A DNA stretch of 64,000 nt from Anaerosomatales bacterium (GCA_029210645.1 JARGFT010000003.1:45026-109025), one strand, 5' to 3'; counted from the stretch's first letter, positions 43,501-50,423 are shown. Made by a program: numbers and translations. The notes: generated by a model not told the origin, from the letters alone.

Positions 43501-46317
43501 CGGGCCGACGGAGCGCTCCACGTCTGCGGCGGTCTCCCACTCGAGCAGATTGCGGCGCGACACCCACATGCGCCACAGAGCACGCGACGTGGCGTCGAGC
43601 ATCTGGTACGCGTGGTGGGGGAGTACCGCAAGCGCGAGCAGCGTGCGTGCGGAGTCCCGGCCGAAGTTGGCCCAGACGGTCGAGGCGGTCCGCAGGAACG
43701 GCACGTCAGGAGTCCGGAAGAGCAAGCCGTTCGCAGCACTGAAGTACACGGGGAAGAGCAGCACGAGCATCATGATGAGCGGCCACGCCCACGCGGGCCC
43801 GGGCAGGAGCGCCCAGCCCAGCGTGAGCAGGGCCAGCATCGCCGGTCCGGAGAGACTGCGCCGCAGGTTGTCGATCATCTTCCAGCGGTGCAGGGGGGTC
43901 AGCGGGTTGGGTGCCGTTCCCTGCTCGCGCGGTATGCGACCACCGAGCCAGGGGAGCGTCTGCCAGTCACCGCGCACCCACCGGTGCAGCCGCGCCGCCT
44001 GAGCGCGGTAGGCCGCGGGGTAGTCGTCGAGTACCTCGATGTCGGACGCCAGCCCGACGCGCACGAAGCACCCCTCGAGCAGGTCGTGAGAGAGTAGGGT
44101 GTTTTCCGGGATGGCGCCGTCCAGGACGCCTTCGAAGACGTTGATCTCGTAGATGCCTTTGCCGGTGAAGCTACCCTCGGCAAAGACGTCCTGGTAGGTG
44201 TCGGAGACGGCGCCGGAGTACGGGTCGATGCCCGTTACCCCTGAGTGCAACCACGCGTAGAAGGACCGGGTCGAGGCGGGGAGCGCCATGGAGACTCTCG
44301 GCTGGATGAGCCCGTAGCCCCTCCGGACAACGGGGTCGCCTGGTGTCCAGCGGGCGCGGTTCAGCGGGTGCGCGATGGTTGAGACGAGCTTGCGTGCCGT
44401 GTCGCGCGGCAACTGGGTATCGGCATCGAGAGTCAGCACGAAGGTGACGCCCGCGAGGAACGATTCATCTCCGATGCGGTGGGTGAAAGACGTCTCGCGC
44501 GAGTGTTTCAGCAGGCGGTTGAGCTCGACGAGCGAACCGCGCTTGCGCTCCCAGCCCATCCAGGTGCCCTCGATCTCGTTGAACGTGCGGCCCCGCATGA
44601 AGAGGAAGAAGGGCGACCGCCCGTGCTCGGGGGCATAGCGCTCGTTGAGCTCGGCCACGCCGCGAATCGCTGCCTCGATGATCTCCGAGTCGCCCTCGCG
44701 GTGTTCGCTGCCTCCGCCCCGGAGGTCGCCGAGGAGCCCGAAGCCAAGTTGCTCGTCACGGTTCGCAAGGTACGCCACCTCGATGTTGTCGAGCACCGAG
44801 CGAACCGATCCCACGGACGTGAGCAGCGCGGGCACGACGACCAGGGTGCGGTGCGGCTCTTCGAGTGGCTCGAGGTAGTCGAGTTTGGGCAACACGCGCG
44901 GGGGAAACGCAGCAGCAGCGAGCCGGTTAGTCACCGTCAGCGCAACATCGGAGAGCGGTATGAGTGCGAGCAGGATCACCGGGACGAGCACCACGGGTGC
45001 AGTGCCGGAGGAGAGCGCGTAGAACGCCAGCACTGCCGCGAGCACTGCGGTGATCGCCGCGATCGAGCCCCAGTAGAAGAGAGCGCGGTGGCGGTGCAGG
45101 CTCGTCTCGAACCGGTCTCGCATACTCCGGGAGTAGGCGATGCTCTCTTCAAAACCCGGCCGGCCTTCCCCTATCAGGTAGTAGCCGACGTGGCCGAGCG
45201 CGGGATCACCGTCCGCCAGTTCCGCTCCCTCGAGAGCCCAGCTCATCACTGCCTCGGCGACCGCTATCTCCCCCAACGCGCAGCGTCGTGCGAGCTTCTC
45301 GAGCACGTGCCGGTAGCGATCGCGGCTGTGAAAGTCCATCCGCGCGTACACGCCGGCAGGATCCGTGCGAAGGATGATCTCGACGAAGCTGGTCTCCTCG
45401 AAGAACCCCTTCCAGTCGAAGGCCTCGAGGAAGCGCACCGAGGTGATGGAGTTCGCGATCGAGACCTGGTCGGCGGCCTGTTCCTGTTGGAGGCTGTGGG
45501 CTAGTGCGTCAAGGTCATAACCGGCCGAGACGAACCGCCGGGCGAGGAACGCGTTGGTCGCCTCTGAGCCCGCGTCCTCCCCCTGGAGACGCTGCGAGAG
45601 ACGGACGAAGAACGCCGGCGTCGCGTCTCCCGACACCTCACCGAGCTCGCCGAGGAGCGAGCGCAGTTCGTCGGGCCGGTCCTGGGCGGTCAGGAGAAGG
45701 CGCTCTGCCCACTCGTCCGCTGCCCGGGTTGCCCGGTAGGAGGCAACCACCCGGGCGGACAGGCGGCGGAGGTTCTCGACGAGTGCGACCCGCAGCATGA
45801 TGGGAACCGCCCACGTCTCTCCAATGGTGAGCGGGGAAACGTCCTGGAAGCCCTGCACGAACCGTGAGAGGAACTCCTCGTCGAGGTGGGCGTCGGTATA
45901 GGCCACGAGGGATACCGTGGCCTCGTAGACGCGGGGGAACCCTTTGAGCGGATCCGCGACCAGGCGTGGCAGCTCGACACCGTAGTGGTCGGGCAGGTCG
46001 TGCAGCACCGCTCGTACCTGCTCGTCTATCAGGTAGTAGTTGTCGAGAAGCCACTCGGTCGCGGGGGAGACCGGGTGCAGGTTGCGAACGGCCGCCGTCA
46101 GCACGGCGTTGTCCGACTCGAGGGAGGCCGCCGCGCGCTTGAGCAGCGGAATGAGCGGGGTGGTCGCCGGAGGTGATTCGGTGGTCCACGTCTGCGCCCG
46201 AGCGATACGCCGTGCTGCATCTCCGATGCGCTCGGCGCTCAGGAGCTCACCTCTATAAGGGAGCTCCATGCCCGCCTGATCACGGGCCATCGGTACTGCG
46301 GTACGCACGTCGGTCAC
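37501..46317 (-). CDS. Giant cyclic beta-1,2-glucan synthase (GT84-GH94)
   Basis: This 2938-residue membrane enzyme matches cyclic beta-1,2-glucan synthases (NdvB/ChvB/Cgs), which make and close the glucan ring from UDP-glucose. An N-terminal domain (1-405) precedes two membrane helices (about 411-435 and 442-464). The glycosyltransferase domain (about 490-850) has DADT (631-634) and later RLHRWVRGDW. More membrane helices follow (about 860-1010), then a glycoamylase-like domain (KRGLSEDIVIAPYATLLAL) and two beta-sandwich/GH94 phosphorylase parts. The GH94 catalytic region reads GGGDWNDGMNRVG near residue 2610. The length and order match the Brucella/Agrobacterium proteins. A GTG start at 46317 follows AAAGG. 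It is unusual in an actinobacterium-like genome; no exporter of the NdvA type is adjacent. Confidence 0.93.
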   Translation of the reverse strand: MTDVRTAVPMARDQAGMELPYRGELLSAERIGDAARRIARAQTWTTESPPATTPLIPLLKRAAASLESDNAVLTAAVRNLHPVSPATEWLLDNYYLIDEQVRAVLHDLPDHYGVELPRLVADPLKGFPRVYEATVSLVAYTDAHLDEEFLSRFVQGFQDVSPLTIGETWAVPIMLRVALVENLRRLSARVVASYRATRAADEWAERLLLTAQDRPDELRSLLGELGEVSGDATPAFFVRLSQRLQGEDAGSEATNAFLARRFVSAGYDLDALAHSLQQEQAADQVSIANSITSVRFLEAFDWKGFFEETSFVEIILRTDPAGVYARMDFHSRDRYRHVLEKLARRCALGEIAVAEAVMSWALEGAELADGDPALGHVGYYLIGEGRPGFEESIAYSRSMRDRFETSLHRHRALFYWGSIAAITAVLAAVLAFYALSSGTAPVVLVPVILLALIPLSDVALTVTNRLAAAAFPPRVLPKLDYLEPLEEPHRTLVVVPALLTSVGSVRSVLDNIEVAYLANRDEQLGFGLLGDLRGGGSEHREGDSEIIEAAIRGVAELNERYAPEHGRSPFFLFMRGRTFNEIEGTWMGWERKRGSLVELNRLLKHSRETSFTHRIGDESFLAGVTFVLTLDADTQLPRDTARKLVSTIAHPLNRARWTPGDPVVRRGYGLIQPRVSMALPASTRSFYAWLHSGVTGIDPYSGAVSDTYQDVFAEGSFTGKGIYEINVFEGVLDGAIPENTLLSHDLLEGCFVRVGLASDIEVLDDYPAAYRAQAARLHRWVRGDWQTLPWLGGRIPREQGTAPNPLTPLHRWKMIDNLRRSLSGPAMLALLTLGWALLPGPAWAWPLIMMLVLLFPVYFSAANGLLFRTPDVPFLRTASTVWANFGRDSARTLLALAVLPHHAYQMLDATSRALWRMWVSRRNLLEWETAADVERSVGPGVSGYLRRLGPAAVAAIVLLLPGTLASPLRAAVATPLIMLFAAGPFVAWRVSRPRTLERKPLEPALVQELRHTARATWRFFETFVGPEGNHLAPDNFQEDPKGEVAYRTSPTNIGLQLIAGLTAYDLGYQTVGALVERTADTLSSMAGMRRFRGHFYNWYDTRTLEPLPPHYISTVDSGNLAGHLLVLRGGLLEASEAPVLGPQLRSGLEDTVALALHDLAEERTHLAPEESVSAVRTALEELRRDAAIADLPTDAGGWRALLMRWHGLAERALDAVGGLESTPVPAVSADTLHLTDPASRIRSSLESVTTLVTDALALLETFAPWADITSEVPRAVTTDVRAAALAPLLTHVPSLVGLSEGLDLALEALDSIVQDPPGEEESERSTAARWAGTVADGVRSARPACGELLGRLRLGADIAREMWEHTDFSVLFDERRLLFSIGYNTAEGHLDDSYYDMLASECRLASFLAIAKGDVPQEHWFRLGRQITRANGGQALLSWSASMFEYLMPLLVMRSWPMTLLDQTYDAVVRRQIHYGRELGVPWGVSESAFNVLDADLTYQYQAFGVPGLGLKRGLSEDIVIAPYATLLALPVAADDAHANLGRLADIGARGRYGYYEAVDFTPGRVPAGERRAVVRSYFAHHQGMSFVAIGNALTGDRMRERFHCDPTVASAELLLQERAPRAVALATPHVAEVESVRSVEELPVPVTRSYPLADTPAPATHFLSNGRYSVMVTNGGGGYSRYKGISVTRYREDITRDCWGHFFYLRDVDSGAVWSAAHNPVSTRPDSYHVTFSADKAEYYRRDGDVETRTEVAVSPEDDVEVRRLTVSNRGLAPHRIEVTSYFEIALTDQAGDQAHKAFSNLFVETEAVDTQHTLIFSRRPRSSAEERLWGFHVLGCEDGPCEWSYESDRARFLGRLHGADTPAAVHAGGALSGTAGAVLDPACAIRHTLELGPGESARLAYVTGVAASRDEALTLAERYQDIRTSQRAIDLSWTAAQIELRDLGIAAEDAVVLQRLASRLLLTDPYSPLKAKTPVENGLPISGLWSLGISGDNPILLVRIDEPEHAPLVRQALLAHQYWRHKGLVSDLVVLNTRPTAYSDELDDRLRLLVRTGHALQLVDKPGGVFLRRSDQMHPDVLNLLESVARAVLEGDGGSIELQLNRRGERPADPPALESALEPRGFDAPAFERPSLVHDNGLGGFDTDTGEYVIVLEGGATTPAPWVNVIATPEFGCLVSEAGIGCTWAVNSHENRITTWNNDPVSDGSGEVIYIRDEETGEYWSPTPLPCRSTEPFVVRHGFGYTRFEHTSHGIAHELDWFVPAEDPVRLVRLRLTNVSNVSRRLTATQFVEWVLGSSRSKAQHLVVTWFDAEHETLTAHNHYNPDFPGRSTFLACDRPLHSWTASRSEFVGRNRRPAAPAAMDRMHLDGRSGRFHDNCGALMTEVSLAPGESSEVTFMLGQTERLEGARDLVARYRSPGAVDRALEGVRAMWTEMLQTVQVSTPDPTLDLLVNGRLLYQSLACRLWGRTATYQSSGALGFRDQLQDTLGLALARPDLMRAQIVEASRRQFEQGDVLHWWQPISGRGVRTRITDDRHWLAFVTAEYVAATGDTSVLDVRTPFIEAPLLEPGAEDAYVQPTVSEKTASVYEHCVAALELAFDVGEHGLPLIGGGDWNDGMNRVGHEGRGESVWLAWFLDVTLRAFAPICVMKGEPDRAERYREHAARLVAAADESGWDGGWYRRAYFDDGTPLGTKDAEECRIDAIAQAWAVISGQGDTTRAARALESVEEKLVRMEDGLVALLSPPFDRMSHDPGYIKGYVPGVRENGGQYTHAAIWVALAHLHRGDGDEGVSLIDLINPINHALDTGGMARYKVEPYVVAADVYAVAPHTGRGGWTWYTGSASWFYRVTVNNLLGLRPLARGGQRHFVVDPCIPKTWPGFEMVYRDGESTYHITVENPRGVNRGVAWIELDGAVLDEPLVPLADDGREHRVKVMLLGG

Positions 46318-46434
46318 ACGCTCGACCTTTCATCAGGGGCCACACCTGTAGTCTAGACGACCACGAACACGTTTGGTGGGCTCCTTGCTAGGTGATGCCT
46401 GCGGCATGCGCCGTGCGGGCAGCGGTTGGGTTGC

Positions 46435-46464
46435 TTGCTCGTGGAATACCCCACAGGGTATGAT
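46435..46464 (+). promoter_or_regulatory. Promoter of the selenoprotein gene
   Basis: TTGCTC (46435-46440) and TATGAT (46459-46464) are 18 bp apart. Transcription would start near 46471, leaving a short leader before the TTG start at 46498. Confidence 0.65.
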
Positions 46465-46497
46465 GTCCGGGTATCGATGACTGACGGAAGGTGCGCA

Positions 46498-47202
46498 TTG
46501 GACGCGAAGAAGATATTGCTCTGGGCCGGCGTGGCCCTGGTGATCATAGTCGGAGCCGTGTTCCTCATGCGGCCGGCGAGCGGCGGCGTTCAGAACGTCA
46601 CACCTGATCGAGCCGCGGAACTCGTGGCCGACGGGGTGCGCGTCGTCGACGTGCGGACGCCGGGCGAGTACGACCTCAGCCACATCCCCGGAGCCGAGAA
46701 CGTCCCGATGGATGTGCTCGCCTCCGAGGCGTCAGCGTGGGACACCGGCGAGCCGTTGCTCATCTACTGCACCACCGGTGCGCGCTCCGCACAGGCGGTC
46801 ACCTACCTGGAGGCGCAGGGCTTCGAGACCATCTATCATCTGGACGCCGGGATCGTCACCTGGTCCGGTGACCTGGAGAAGGGGAGCGAGATCGCGGAGA
46901 TGCCCGCAGACGTGAAGCCGGGAGATTCACCGGTCATGTACGAGTTCTCCACCGACTGGTGACCCACCTGCAAAGCGATGAAGCCTGTGGTCGACAGGCT
47001 CAAGCAGGAATACGAGGGTAGGGTCGAGTTCCGGATCTACGACGTTGACAAGGACTCCGAGGGCCAGGAGCTCATGCGGCAGTACGGTGCCCAGTACGTG
47101 CCGACCTTCGTGTTCGTCAACAGTGATGGAACCGAGGCAAACCGGGCCGTCGGGGAGACCTCGGAGAGTGAGATGCGCAGACTGCTCGATTCGCTGCAGT
47201 AG
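46498..47202 (+). CDS. Selenoprotein: membrane-anchored rhodanese-thioredoxin fusion with in-frame UGA (Sec155)
   Basis: Read through the UGA at 46960-46962, this is a 234-residue protein. An N-terminal anchor (about residues 5-24) puts the domains outside the cytoplasm. A rhodanese domain follows (about 30-125) with VRVVDVRTPGEYDLSHIPGAENVP and the active cysteine in YCTTGARSAQAV. Then comes a thioredoxin-like domain with STDW-Sec-PTCKAMKPVV, in place of the usual WCxxC, and the cis-proline loop QYVPTFVFVNSDG. The thioredoxin fold is intact only if UGA is decoded, and a hairpin 19 bases downstream has a GGUC loop like E. coli SECIS. The TTG start follows GGAAGG by six bases; ATG 46477 is an alternative. 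It would be a periplasmic-side sulfur/thiol redox protein needing SelA-SelD elsewhere in the genome. Confidence 0.88.
46982..47000 (+). promoter_or_regulatory. Putative bacterial SECIS hairpin
   Basis: AGCCTGT (46982-46988) and ACAGGCT (46994-47000) form a perfect 7-bp stem around the loop GGTCG. The loop begins 26 bases after the UGA. E. coli fdhF uses a stem with a GGUC loop at similar distance to bind SelB. Confidence 0.85.
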
Positions 47203-47269
47203 GGCTGTGATAGGGGTTTTGCATACAGGGGTACAAACTTGATAGGCCCGGACCGGGACCGCAGGTCGG

Positions 47270-47648
47270 GTCTGGACAGTATCCGAGGCGGTCGAGAGGG
47301 TGAATGCATCTCATTGGATGAGACGCAGAGCCAGGATTCAACCGGGATGGCAGATAAGACCTCCGGATGACCTCGCAGAGGAAGCGGTTAGATCGTTGAG
47401 AGTGATCGATTCGACCAGCCGCCTCGAAGTGAGGCAGGCTTACTAGATAGGTTTGGAACGGTAGGACTGGTCGCCGGAGAGTCGGGCATAAGCCCCTGGA
47501 AACGTGAGGATGCGGCCGGGAGTCAGAGCTCGAATGGCCAAGAGTCCTCAAAGGATATCCCTTTGGAGGGGAGCCTCGGGCGGTGCGAAGGCCATCCCGG
47601 TTACTCCTGTCCGGACGCAGTAAGAAGAGCCCGCCTCGAGCGGGCTCT
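47270..47648 (+). ncRNA. Large structured RNA of unassigned class
   Basis: No credible protein is coded between the selenoprotein stop and tRNA-Ala, but the sequence folds well. An outer helix GTCTGGACAG (47270-47279) pairs with CTGTCCGGAC (47607-47616) over ten bases with one G-U. Inside it, AACCGGGATGGC (47340-47351) pairs perfectly with GCCATCCCGGTT (47591-47602). Further hairpins are 47305-47327 (ten positions, one mismatch), 47413-47418 with 47467-47472 enclosing GCCTC/GAGGC (47421-47435), and 47546-47569. A terminator follows. Hallmarks of RNase P RNA, tmRNA, SRP RNA and tRNA-Sec are absent. The 5' end could lie further upstream, from 47205. Confidence 0.75.
47626..47648 (+). terminator. 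Terminator of the structured RNA
   Basis: AGAGCCCGC (47626-47634) pairs perfectly with GCGGGCTCT (47640-47648) around the 5-nt loop CTCGA. The T tract after it is short. Confidence 0.82.
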
Positions 47649-47678
47649 CGTGTATCCCCCCGGCAACCCCGTCTTATG

Positions 47679-47695
47679 GCGTGATATAATCACGC
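47679..47695 (+). promoter_or_regulatory. Consensus -10 embedded in a palindrome, upstream of tRNA-Ala
   Basis: TATAAT (47685-47690) is a perfect -10 element. It lies inside GCGTGAT-ATA-ATCACGC, a 7-bp inverted repeat. No good -35 hexamer is visible. It is 51 bp before tRNA-Ala. Confidence 0.65.
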
Positions 47696-47741
47696 GGCTC
47701 CAAGCGGCCCACCGACAGCGGTGGCCTCAGGAGACATCCAC

Positions 47742-47816
47742 GGGCGAGTGGCGCAACGGGAGCGCACCTGCTTTGCACGCAGGGGGTTGAGGGTTCGAAT
47801 CCCTTCTCGTCCACCA
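47742..47816 (+). tRNA. tRNA-Ala (UGC anticodon)
   Basis: The acceptor stem GGGCGAG pairs with CTCGTCC and holds the G3-U70 wobble that identifies alanine tRNA. The anticodon stem-loop is CCTGC-TTTGCAC-GCAGG with anticodon TGC. The 3' CCA is encoded (47814-47816). Confidence 0.98.
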
Positions 47817-47824
47817 ACAGTATC

Positions 47825-47858
47825 GGGCGGCCGACCTCGCGGTAGAGGTCGGCCGCCC
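47825..47858 (+). terminator. Terminator after tRNA-Ala
   Basis: A perfect 14-bp stem, GGGCGGCCGACCTC (47825-47838) with GAGGTCGGCCGCCC (47845-47858), closes a 6-nt loop nine bases after the tRNA. The following tract is not U-rich. Confidence 0.88.
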
Positions 47859-47903
47859 TGCGTGCTTTGCGGCCGCCGGGCGCTCATGGGGTAAGAAGGA
47901 TAG

Positions 47904-47912
47904 TGGTATAGT
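47904..47912 (+). promoter_or_regulatory. Extended -10 promoter of the antiporter operon
   Basis: TGGTATAGT (47904-47912) is an extended -10 element (TGn plus TATAGT). No clear -35 is seen. It would start transcription about 30 bases before the first gene, mrpE. Confidence 0.6.
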
Positions 47913-47948
47913 GACCGCATTCCCGCGGCCCCGATTCCGGCAGCGCCT

Positions 47949-48509
47949 ATGCCCACAACGACACCCCGATCGCGCATACGCGTCCTCACGCGACCGCTCA
48001 GACGAGCGGTCGTCTTCGCCGCGGTCTGGTGGGTCGTCGCTGAGGCGGATCCCGAGGGCTGGGTGTTCGGCATACCGTTCGTGGCACTTGCCACGGGTGC
48101 CTCGCTCGCGCTCACCCCCACCAGGGAGTGGCGGATCCGGCCGGTCGGCGCGCTCCGGTACGCCGGCTACTTCATCCAGCAGTCAGTTCTAGGGGGCATC
48201 GATGTCTCGATGCGGGCCATCAAGCCGTCCTTGCCGATCGATCCGCTTATTCTCCGCTATCGGATGCGGCTCGTCCCGGAGTACGCACGAGTGCTCTTCG
48301 CGGATACCGTGAGCCTTCTCCCCGGCACTCTGAGTTCGGGTTTCGAGGATGACACGATGACGCTCCACGTTCTGGACTGCGAGCTGGACGTGGAGCAGAG
48401 CCTGCGCGACGTCGAGGAGCGCGTGGCCGACGTCTTCGGGCTGGACCTCTCTGTAGGGGGCGGCGAGCTCGCTGCGATCGACGGCGGAGCCGTGGGTGAA
48501 TACCGATGA
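47949..48509 (+). CDS. mrpE: MrpE/MbhA-like subunit of a multisubunit cation antiporter
   Basis: This 186-residue protein has two or three N-terminal membrane helices (about 18-55) and a cytoplasmic C-terminal domain. RYAGYFIQQSVLGGIDVSMRAI and the stretch SLLPGTLSSGFEDDTMTLHVLD are typical of MrpE. It opens the nine-gene antiporter operon and overlaps mrpF by four bases. The ribosome site is weak, perhaps because the leader is short. MrpE helps assemble the complex and is not itself the ion path. Confidence 0.9.
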   Translation: MPTTTPRSRIRVLTRPLRRAVVFAAVWWVVAEADPEGWVFGIPFVALATGASLALTPTREWRIRPVGALRYAGYFIQQSVLGGIDVSMRAIKPSLPIDPLILRYRMRLVPEYARVLFADTVSLLPGTLSSGFEDDTMTLHVLDCELDVEQSLRDVEERVADVFGLDLSVGGGELAAIDGGAVGEYR

Positions 48510-48787
48510 AGATGGTGCTGATCGGGTTTGCGAGCGTTCTCATGCTCACCGTCATCGCGGGACTCATCCGGGTCGAGCGCGGGCCGAACCCTGCGGACCG
48601 GATGCTCGCAGCGCAGCTCTTCGGGACGACCGGTGTCGCTATCCTGCTCCTCCTTGCCGAGGCGATGGAGATCCCGGCGCTCCGAGACGTTGCTCTCGTG
48701 TTCGCGCTGCTGGCTGCGATGGCCGCCGTCGCGTTCGTGAAGCGGGCGTGGCATCCCGGTCCTCACGAGAAGGGAGATCCGTCATGA
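48506..48787 (+). CDS. mrpF: MrpF/MbhB-like antiporter subunit
   Basis: This 93-residue protein has three membrane helices and the family pattern RVERGPNPADRMLAAQLFGTTG. It overlaps both neighbours by four bases (ATGA). It is a small membrane-arm subunit of Mrp and Mbh complexes. Confidence 0.92.
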   Translation: MKMVLIGFASVLMLTVIAGLIRVERGPNPADRMLAAQLFGTTGVAILLLLAEAMEIPALRDVALVFALLAAMAAVAFVKRAWHPGPHEKGDPS

Positions 48788-49083
48788 TCGGATGGATCTC
48801 TCTAGCGCTCATCGCGGTCGGAGCCTTCTTCTTCCTGGCCGGGTCGACCGGCGTCCTGCGATTCCCGGACGTCTACACCCGTCTTCACGCGCTGACGAAG
48901 GCGGACAACCTTGGGCTCGGCTTCGTCGTGCTCGGTCTCTCACTACGGGCGGACTCGTGGATCGTCGTGCTCAAGATGCTCCTGATCTGGTCGCTCGTGA
49001 TCGTCGCAGGTGCCACCGCGAGTCACCTGGTGGCCGAAGCCGCACGTATGTCCAACGTGCCGCCGTGGAGGAAGCGCTCGTGA
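48784..49083 (+). CDS. mrpG: MrpG/MbhC-like antiporter subunit
   Basis: This 99-residue protein has three membrane helices and the MrpG hallmark LRFPDVYTRLHALTKADNLG. It ends in a short basic tail. It overlaps mrpF and the next gene by four bases each. Confidence 0.93.
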   Translation: MIGWISLALIAVGAFFFLAGSTGVLRFPDVYTRLHALTKADNLGLGFVVLGLSLRADSWIVVLKMLLIWSLVIVAGATASHLVAEAARMSNVPPWRKRS

Positions 49084-49385
49084 CCGCGTCAGGGTGGGTC
49101 TTCGACATACTGCTCGTCGGCACGCTCGTCTGGCTCGCCGTGCGCGCACTTGCCGAGGTGAAGCTCTTCAAAGCGGTCGTTCTGTTCATCGCGTTCGGCC
49201 TGTTGGTCGCACTCGCCTGGGTGAGGCTCTCCGCACCCGATATCGCGCTTGCCGAGGCCGCGATCGGTGCGGGCATCACGGGAGCACTGCTTCTCGATGC
49301 GGTGGGGCACATGCGCGGTCGGGCCGAACCCTACCCCACGTCTCCCGACGCAGAGAAGTCGTCCGGGGGTGACGCCGATGGGTAA
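49080..49385 (+). CDS. DUF4040/MbhD-like antiporter subunit
   Basis: This 101-residue protein has three membrane helices; LSAPDIALAEAAIGAGITGALLL is the DUF4040 motif that in canonical MrpA is part of the large C-terminal region. Here it is a separate gene, as MbhD is in archaeal membrane-bound hydrogenase operons. It starts with GTG inside the mrpG stop. Confidence 0.88.
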   Translation: MTASGWVFDILLVGTLVWLAVRALAEVKLFKAVVLFIAFGLLVALAWVRLSAPDIALAEAAIGAGITGALLLDAVGHMRGRAEPYPTSPDAEKSSGGDADG

Positions 49386-50097
49386 GGTCACGCCGAAGAG
49401 TCCACTGCCGATCCGCATCGCCGCACTCGCCATCTGTGCGGGCGTCGGCGCGCTTCTCTCCCGTGCGGTACTCGCGATACCCGAGACCGAGTCCGGCTTG
49501 GCACCGCTGGTGGACGCCAATCTAGAGGCAAGTGGCGTGAAGAATGCGGTGACTGCAGTGCTCCTGAACTTCCGGGGCTACGACACCTTGCTCGAGATAG
49601 CGGTGCTCATGCTCGCCACCATCGGCGTGCTCTCTCTCAGCGTGACCCAGAAGGGTACGTGGGACCCGATCGCTGCCCAGGCCGATCCCGTCCTCTCCGC
49701 GCTGGCGCGCTTCCTCGCGCCCGTCATGATACTCGTCTCGGGCTACCTGCTCTGGGCCGGGGAGCATGCGCCGGGAGGGGCGTTTCAGGCCGGGTCGGTC
49801 GTCGGCGCGGCGGGCGTCCTGCTCGCGTTGTCGGGCTATGCACGACCGGCGTGGATCAGCCGCTTCGCGCTTCGCGCCGCGATCAGCGTGGGGTTCATCG
49901 TGTTCATCGCGGTGGCCATCGGCGAGATGATCGCCGGTGGGCTGTTGCTCCAGTACCCCGCGGACCTCGCCAAGACGCTGATGCTTCTCGTGGAAACGTG
50001 GCTCACGGTCTCCATCGGCGCCATCCTCGTCAGCCTCTTCATCGCGTCGGCCTCGCCTGCCGAGGAACTCCGGATGCGGTCGGGGGGTGAGAGGTGA
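49378..50097 (+). CDS. mrpB: MbhE-MrpB fusion-type antiporter subunit
   Basis: This 239-residue protein joins two parts. The N-terminal region (to about residue 85, LLNFRGYDTLLEIAVLMLATIGV) resembles MbhE/the end of MrpA. The C-terminal region is the MnhB domain (FLAPVMILVSGYLLWAGEHAPGGAFQAGSVVGAAG). About six or seven membrane helices are visible. It overlaps the previous gene by eight bases and mrpC by four. Confidence 0.88.
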   Translation: MGKVTPKSPLPIRIAALAICAGVGALLSRAVLAIPETESGLAPLVDANLEASGVKNAVTAVLLNFRGYDTLLEIAVLMLATIGVLSLSVTQKGTWDPIAAQADPVLSALARFLAPVMILVSGYLLWAGEHAPGGAFQAGSVVGAAGVLLALSGYARPAWISRFALRAAISVGFIVFIAVAIGEMIAGGLLLQYPADLAKTLMLLVETWLTVSIGAILVSLFIASASPAEELRMRSGGER

Positions 50098-50423
50098 GCC
50101 AGACCGATCTCTATACGCTGGCCGGATCCACCCTCTTCGTCATCGGGCTGTATGGCCTGATGACCCGGCCCCACCTGCTCCATAAGGTCCTCGCGCTCAA
50201 CATCTCGAGCGCCGGGGTGTTCTTCGTGCTCGTGGGCATCGCCCGACGGATCCCCGGAACGACGCCCGACCCCCTGCCACACGCCATGGTGCTCACGGGC
50301 ATCGTCGTCACGGTGAGCTCGACCGCATTCGCGCTCGCGCTGGCCAAGCGGATCTTCACCGAGACGGGGACGGCGGCACTCGACGCGTCCGACGTGGACG
50401 TCGAGGAGGACGCCGGTGGCTGA
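50094..50423 (+). CDS. mrpC: MrpC/NuoK-like antiporter subunit
   Basis: This 109-residue protein has three membrane helices homologous to NuoK of complex I (GLYGLMTRPHLLHKVLALNISSAGVFFVLV, PLPHAMVLTGIVVTVSSTAFALAL in overlapping parts). The acidic C-terminal tail is variable. It begins with GTG within the mrpB stop and overlaps mrpD by eight bases. Confidence 0.92.
   Translation: MSQTDLYTLAGSTLFVIGLYGLMTRPHLLHKVLALNISSAGVFFVLVGIARRIPGTTPDPLPHAMVLTGIVVTVSSTAFALALAKRIFTETGTAALDASDVDVEEDAGG

Noticed and set aside
46960..46962. UGA as an ordinary stop that makes two separate genes (rhodanese and a thioredoxin piece).
   Set aside because: The downstream half has no start or ribosome site of its own, begins with the second half of a thioredoxin active site, and a SECIS-like hairpin follows at the right distance.
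47205..47648. RNase P RNA, tmRNA, SRP RNA or tRNA-Sec as identity for the structured RNA.
   Set aside because: The conserved cores of these RNAs (for example the RNase P ACAGAA region, a tmRNA tRNA-like end with CCA, a UCA anticodon loop) are not present.
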